NCBI GenBank assembly: GCA_019914945.1
Contig: CM034113.1
Location: 4,630,850-4,694,849 of the forward strand
Length of the DNA stretch: 64,000 nt
DNA from: Typha latifolia
Taxonomy: Eukaryota; Streptophyta; Magnoliopsida; Poales; Typhaceae
Direction of reading: 5' to 3'
The notes below the pieces were generated by a model. That model did no database searches, was not told where the DNA came from, and was given only the letters and a program-made list of their open reading frames with translations. Below are positions 59,220-64,000 of the stretch, in pieces. The translations under genes and the position numbers were made by a program. The stretch's first letter is position 1. Every line of letters begins with the position of its first letter.

Positions 59220-61280
59220 ATTCGCTTCATTTGGGAGAAGTGGTAGATTTCTTGTTTTGCATACTCACTCCTGGGCTAGACATAATCTATCAAGACAAAA
59301 TCCCTAAGAACAATGCAAAATTACAAAATAACAAATTTATATAAGAAAACATAAATTATAATAAAATCTTGGGTTTTAAGATGAAAAATGTTGTAAATCC
59401 ATGAAGATCCAAGCCAAAATCAGTAGAGGAGTGAAGGAAAGATCACGAGGTGTGCGCTTCAAGAGAAAAGTGAAGATTTAGGGTTCTCAGTCTAGCTTAA
59501 AATCAACCAAGTTCGTAGTCCCGTTCCCACCTATTGCAAACCGATGACTTGGGGCATCACAGAGCTAGAAAAGCTTTTTTTTTTTTTTTTTCAGATTACT
59601 CTACAATGTGCTAAAAAAAATCTCTGAAATAAAAATCTTTGTAAACTAGAGGCCTCGTAAGGTAAAATCTAATCACGCTAAGCAAAAAAGCAAGCTAGAA
59701 TTATGGAAATAAAAGTCTCATTACAATTACAATTCAATTTAGAAATTTGAGTTTTTAAAAATTCTTAAGTCACTTACAATGTTCAATTTTGATCAAAGAT
59801 GTCTTTAGCTCAAGTAGACACACATTATACTCATGTCAGAGACATGAAAATCAATAAGTGACACCATAAATGTTATACTCCCCATAATGCAAGGCGTTAA
59901 GTGCAAAATTTAAATTGTAATCCTATCAAGCTTTTCATCTAAGGTAGCCCTTTCCAATATAAGTTTTAATAATCTTCGCTAATATGCAAGTGGACTCAGG
60001 CTATTAATCAATCTAAAACTAATCATAATGAGGCATCTATAAGCATCTATAATTAAAAACTGAAACTTAGACTTATCAGGCATGCATGATATTGTTTGTA
60101 TTTTCAACACATGCAATTTAAAATATAATAACCATCACTTTGAGAATAATATATGGCATATCTGAGGGAAGTATATCTAACAGAAATATGAAACATATCC
60201 GATGTGACTGTAAATCCATGCTTCACCAAGTATTTACAGTAGTTTTGATTTGTCAATTTTATTTTAAAACAAATCTAAGAAAACACACAAAAAATTGCAA
60301 ACAAAACAAAATGAAGAAGTAAAAGAATAAAAACTCAAAAACTCCAAGTATCCGTCAAGTCACAAAAAATTATGCAACCAAACCTCTCATAAAAAACTAA
60401 AACAGGTAATGACATAAAAATCTGCCCAAAATTTAAAGCTAACGAATAAATTTAAAAAAAAAAAAAACTCCCCATAATCCGCTCACCTAAAGTGAAGTAC
60501 ATACAACGGCCACCCTAGCGGGGTGCATCCAACCTTTTTTTTTTTACGACTCATATCGTTTCGGTCTTGAAACTTGAGCCTATTGGCTAGAATTCTAACG
60601 TTCCGATGGATAATCGATTTTACATGCTTTTAGATATTTTTACTCTTCACTTGCTTTTATCCCACTCATGCATTTCAATATGATACAATCATCATGCATA
60701 TGAAGTCTATAAACTCTTACGTGTGTATCACAAATAGCGTTGGGAAGAAAGCATCTAGCACTAGCATAATCTCTTATATCGCATCTATGATATATAGGAA
60801 TATAAAATTTTCTATTCACAACCTTTTTGTTCATGGCATACATCACATCACATATAGATCTCACAAACAAGGGAGTAGGGTATATGTCACTATGGTTTCT
60901 TGTTGTAGATGGTACATGCTTGGAGGTACTGGACTAGCCGAGTCCTTTCTTTTTTCATTTTATTTTGAGCTCTAAGAAGGCGGTTCAAATTGCTTGCAAA
61001 TTAGACTCATAATTCATTTTTCTACACTTTTTATTTTCTTGAGAAATCTATGTGTAGATTTTGATGTTTTATGGATGTTATCTTCTAGAGATTGAAATTT
61101 GTCTAAGAAAGATGCATTTTCATATTTGGGAGAATAAAAAGGAGAGTTAGAAGTCTCTAATTTCAAGTTTTCTTCTCTTCGCTTTAAGATCTTCCATTTG
61201 ATTAGTGAGGTACATTTATTTATCCTTTACCACTTTCAAGTTCTCGGTCAATTTCACAATGTCCTTCATTTTGTAAGATT
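59220..61280. other. Retroelement-derived and AT-rich sequence
   Basis: No supported gene. Poly(T) or poly(A) runs at 59577, 60450 and 60533. An open frame at 60694-60975 (plus) has no recognised motif. Scattered minus-strand fragments keep a copia flavour but cannot be assigned. Confidence 0.35.
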
Positions 61281-61281
61281 C

Positions 61282-61560
61282 CTAGAATAAATTGTCACAA
61301 GCAGTTTGAAAATCAGAGGCGATGTTCTCATCATCCTCACTAACTGATATCTCACTAGTAGAAAGAGTATCACAAGCATCATAAGATAAGAAGGTAGTAA
61401 TGACAATATACTTATTCTGATCTAAGTTGAATTCTTCTTTGTCAGAATTAATTATCTGTTTCATCCAAATTGCTTTCAATGCCTTGCTCTTTTCCTTTAG
61501 ATTTGCACAATTGAATCCTTGACATTGTTTGAGATCTTTTCTTTTCAGCACATTTTCCAT
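61282..61560 (-). pseudogene. SIRE gag zinc-knuckle region, degraded
   Basis: KQCQGFNCANLKEKSKALKAIW lines up with HIAQECPNRLKKKGKAMKVTW after the gag knuckle at 45370-45430; an acidic stretch follows (SEISVSEDDENIAS), like DDSG...DNQDML in that element. The LTR lies only about 185 bases upstream, so most of gag is deleted. Confidence 0.55.
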
Positions 61561-61745
61561 TTTGTGTCTTCTTTACTCGGGTTAGAATTCTTAAATTTCT
61601 TTACAAATAAGTCTATAAATTCAGGATCAAGATCAATATTAATGTCTATGCTATCCTTTTTCGGGAAGAGAGAGTTATACCTATTTCCCTTTTAGGAAGT
61701 CACCAGGTAGATCAATAAGTTAATTTGCAAATTGCTTATATTTAC

Positions 61746-62305
61746 TGAAAACCCCTAGACACACGTATGTATCAAAATCCTAGGCAATGATATCACTCGT
61801 TTGTTTAAATAAAAGTTCGAAGAAATATTAAAAACGAAAACGGAGATAAACCCCAAAATTTTAACGTGGAAAACCCAAAACGGGAAAAAAAAATACGGAT
61901 CCAAACTCGGATCAAAACCAATTACTAGAATAGTAGTAGTTACAAGACTGACTCACAAAACAACCCATCAGTCTAAACGACTTTGTTCCTCTCAGTCTTG
62001 CTCGCTAGAACCCACGATTTACTGCTTCTCGTGATTGATGTCCAACCTTAGTAGCCCTCGAGATTAATCTTTTATCTAGATAGCCCTTAAGACGAAAGAT
62101 TAAGCTTTTTAGAAAAGTAGGACATTGTTAGTTGAAGAACCGATGTAGCTTCAAGAATTCTCCTTCAAAATTGCTTCTTCAACCACCCTAGAGTTAGGGC
62201 ATCACAATACTTATATAAGATCTCCAATATAGAGCCAAATCCAAGTCTTATCCGAACTCACAAAAGTCCAAAATTACAAACTTCGTAGGTGCGTTCGAAC
62301 GCAAC
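61746..62305 (-). repeat. SIRE LTR fragment
   Basis: The complement reads from GTTGCGTTCGAACGCACCTACGAAG (62305) to CTAGGGGTTTTCA (61746) and follows 52570-53130 in order, including GCTACATCGGTTCTTCAACT and CGAGTGATATCATTGCCTAG. The 5' 400 bases are missing. Confidence 0.85.
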
Positions 62306-62464
62306 AGCCTGATTTTCACAGGTTGATTTTCAAGTTGGAAGGAGGCCTATAGCACCTTTGATAATTTAGGATCCCTTGATACATGAAAATTGCTCCGCTC
62401 GATATATCCAATCTAATGGATCACTGTCACTGAATTTTGAAAATTCAATGCATATGGTTCTATC

Positions 62465-62764
62465 TTGTTCTTAAAGATATTACCTTTTACCTTCTCTTCT
62501 GCCTCTATGCTTACTATAACTAGAATGGTGCCCTTTCCTCTTGGCCTCCAAGGCTTGCTTAATTTGCAAAAGATCGTGAGTGAATTTCATCAGCTTCTTG
62601 ATGATGAATCCATCATTCACAAGCTTCCAAATATTTCGATGTTAGTTGGCCATGGAGATCTCGTTGACCTCATTGAGATCAAGCCAGACCTTACTGCGGT
62701 CACACACGAGAACGCTGCAGCGAGCCGCTTTTATAGCTTGAGTGACACCATCGCCACTCCTTGA
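62465..62764 (+). CDS. Unidentified 99-codon frame, possibly a gene fragment
   Basis: The second half (KIVSEFHQLLDDESIIHKL, LVGHGDLVDLIEIKPDLTAV) has protein-like composition in an otherwise AT-rich region, and ends TGA at 62762. The first part is less convincing. I do not recognise a family. It is followed by a sequence type common at ends of Mutator-like elements (GGGTATTTTGGTCAT at 62897), so it may be captured. Expression is not supported. Confidence 0.3.
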   Translation: MFLKILPFTFSSASMLTITRMVPFPLGLQGLLNLQKIVSEFHQLLDDESIIHKLPNISMLVGHGDLVDLIEIKPDLTAVTHENAAASRFYSLSDTIATP

Positions 62765-62889
62765 TCTTGATGTTGATCGCTCAATTCAGCGGAGAAGAAG
62801 AATGAAAGGCGACATAGAGTTCTCTCTAAAGTCAACCTCAAAATTGAAAAAACAAATGGAGAAAGAGGTGGGATGCAACATAGAAGGAA

Positions 62890-63150
62890 AGAGGGAAGGG
62901 TATTTTGGTCATCATAAAAGTTTATTTTAAATTGTCATCAAGTGTATTTTCGTTATTTAGTTGCTATGTGACCACCACACGACAACTTATGGATAAAATA
63001 GATAACAAAACTCTAATGAAAAGGATCAAGTAAAATATTTCTAATAGTTCAGAGGTTTAATGTGTACCAAGAAATAGTTGAGGAGTTATTATAGAAATAG
63101 GTGATAGTTCAGAAGTGTGAAAAGAAAATTATCTCAAAATTTAATCTTAA
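62890..63150. repeat. Mutator-like terminal-type sequence
   Basis: AGGGTATTTTGGTCATC and AGTTCAGAGGTTTAATGTG-ACC resemble, in layout, the complement of 8060-8250 (GGGCATTTAGGTCATTTTGG, GGGTCACATTG, TAATTTAGAGGTGTTA). No partner was seen in the window. Confidence 0.35.
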
Positions 63151-63600
63151 TAAATAATATTTATAATTTAGAATAAGATTGATATGATGTCCATTTGTCA
63201 TTCTAAATTAAGGTGTCTTATCAGTTTATTCACCCACGTAATTGCCTTTTGCAAGAATTCATAATATGGGCACACTCAGGTTTCAGAATTTAGAATAAAA
63301 AGAGGTTATCATTTTCTGCGAAAGTTTATTTCATTTCTTATAGTTTTTTTTTTTAACTTCTTTTACTACAATGCTGCCATATGAATAATAAATTGCTTAA
63401 AAGCATGCATCTTCTTTCATACTTGCTACTAGTTACCATCTAGCCAGCAAAAGAGTCATTACAAAACAACGGTAAAGCAAACGGGGGCACAATATTTGCC
63501 AACGGATGGCATATGTTACTTGCTTAGATTTATACCTCAAAACGTAAAAGAACCTAAGAAACGAAAAGCGTAAGTAGTTGATACAAGCATTCAGTCACAT
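63151..63600. other. AT-rich flank, probable 3' untranslated/downstream region
   Basis: No frame seen; lies just downstream of the minus-strand terminal exon. Confidence 0.35.
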
Positions 63601-63612
63601 AATGCAGGAATA

Positions 63613-63765
63613 TTAACCAGTCTCTTGTTCAAACTCATCGCCCTCAGATTCCTCAGCATTATCTGCCTCATCATCTTCTTCCACAGCATCTACGTCTTCC
63701 TTGTAATCGAGGGTTGTTTTACCAATTACAACCAGGTTGCTATTGGTCTTTCTTATTTCGTTGAA
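63613..63765 (-). CDS. Terminal exon of an unidentified host gene (partial)
   Basis: A splice acceptor GATCTGCAG on the minus strand opens 50 codons to TAA: FNEIRKTNSNLVVIGKTTLD, then an acidic tail (DAVEEDDEADNAEESEGDEF). Upstream, a donor TCTGTCC|GTAAGT at 63862 ends a short exon that joins in frame 0 only as SHLLKRSLS, possibly beginning at ATG 63891. Acidic tails are frequent in nuclear and chaperone-like proteins, but I cannot name the family. The clean acceptor and lack of stops argue for a real gene continuing beyond the window. Confidence 0.55.
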   Translation of the reverse strand, partial: FNEIRKTNSNLVVIGKTTLDYKEDVDAVEEDDEADNAEESEGDEFEQETG

Positions 63766-64000
63766 CTGCAGATCAGACATCAGATAATATCCAATCAACT
63801 ATTATAGAGAACATGAGCTGATTAGTTTCCAAGTTGAGAAACAATAATGAACTAAACTTACGGACAGACTTCTCTTCAAGAGATGACTCATTTTGTTTTA
63901 CTCACAATTAAAGCATCATAAGTATAGCCAATTAAGCAATACTAAGTCAAGAATCATCCTTCATGAGCAGAACACTATTTACCTCAGTTTAAAGTTATAG

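Overview
This is nuclear DNA from a flowering plant. The signs are initiator-tRNA-Met primer binding sites, Ty1/copia (including the SIRE/Maximus type with an env-like gene), Ty3/gypsy and L1 retroelements, a hAT-type miniature element with an 8-bp target duplication, an AT-rich background, and one plant-type PB1-domain gene. The GC-rich exon of that gene would suit a monocot, but I cannot name the species. Only two stretches look like host protein-coding sequence: the two-exon PB1 gene at 25187-25962, and a terminal exon on the minus strand at 63613-63765 whose gene runs out of the window. No complete tRNA or rRNA gene and no CRISPR-like array was seen.

Layout. 1-2944 is the 3' part of a non-coding LTR element. 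3215-5961 is an internally deleted SIRE-type copia with both LTRs and target duplication AACTA. 6370-9460 is a stretch with long inverted repeats and (GAA)n tracts, resembling a Mutator-like element, around a GC-rich possible captured gene fragment. 9640-10620 is a decayed gypsy LTR. 10690-11740 and 19050-19580 are diverged copies of one host segment. 13418-17455 is a small copia whose gag is split by a 2.9-kb solo LTR (target duplication CTAAT); it abuts a SIRE 3' end at 17456-18978. 20500-24780 is mostly featureless AT-rich DNA. The PB1 gene follows.

From 27600 to 53639 lies one nested stack of about 26 kb. The outermost layer is a minus-strand solo LTR (called LTR-B here) with target duplication ATTTT. 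Gypsy A (minus, 27700-42841) and a 9.3-kb SIRE copia (plus, 43862-53130, duplication TAATC) each entered that LTR. Inside gypsy A's gag sit gypsy C (plus) and a large non-coding LTR element (LARD-type, minus, 33511-40369). Gypsy C itself carries a solo LTR-B copy (duplication GTTTA), and the LARD LTR carries an insert that I read as mitochondrial DNA, including an LSU rRNA piece, flanked by a 41-bp duplication. Beyond 53640 are a gypsy integrase scrap joined to SIRE gag, a 5'-truncated L1 LINE interrupted by a 524-bp hAT-type miniature element, further SIRE pieces, and the host terminal exon.

Nothing here looks like an operon or a defence locus. The transposon genes are all broken by stops, frameshifts or deletions. 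The most unusual items are a gene-like promoter, leader and intron in front of the env-like ORF of the SIRE element, the palindromic GCGTTCGAACGC motifs shared by that region and the SIRE LTRs (a 53-bp tandem array in one case), the mitochondrial insert, and one non-coding internal domain found with two different LTRs.
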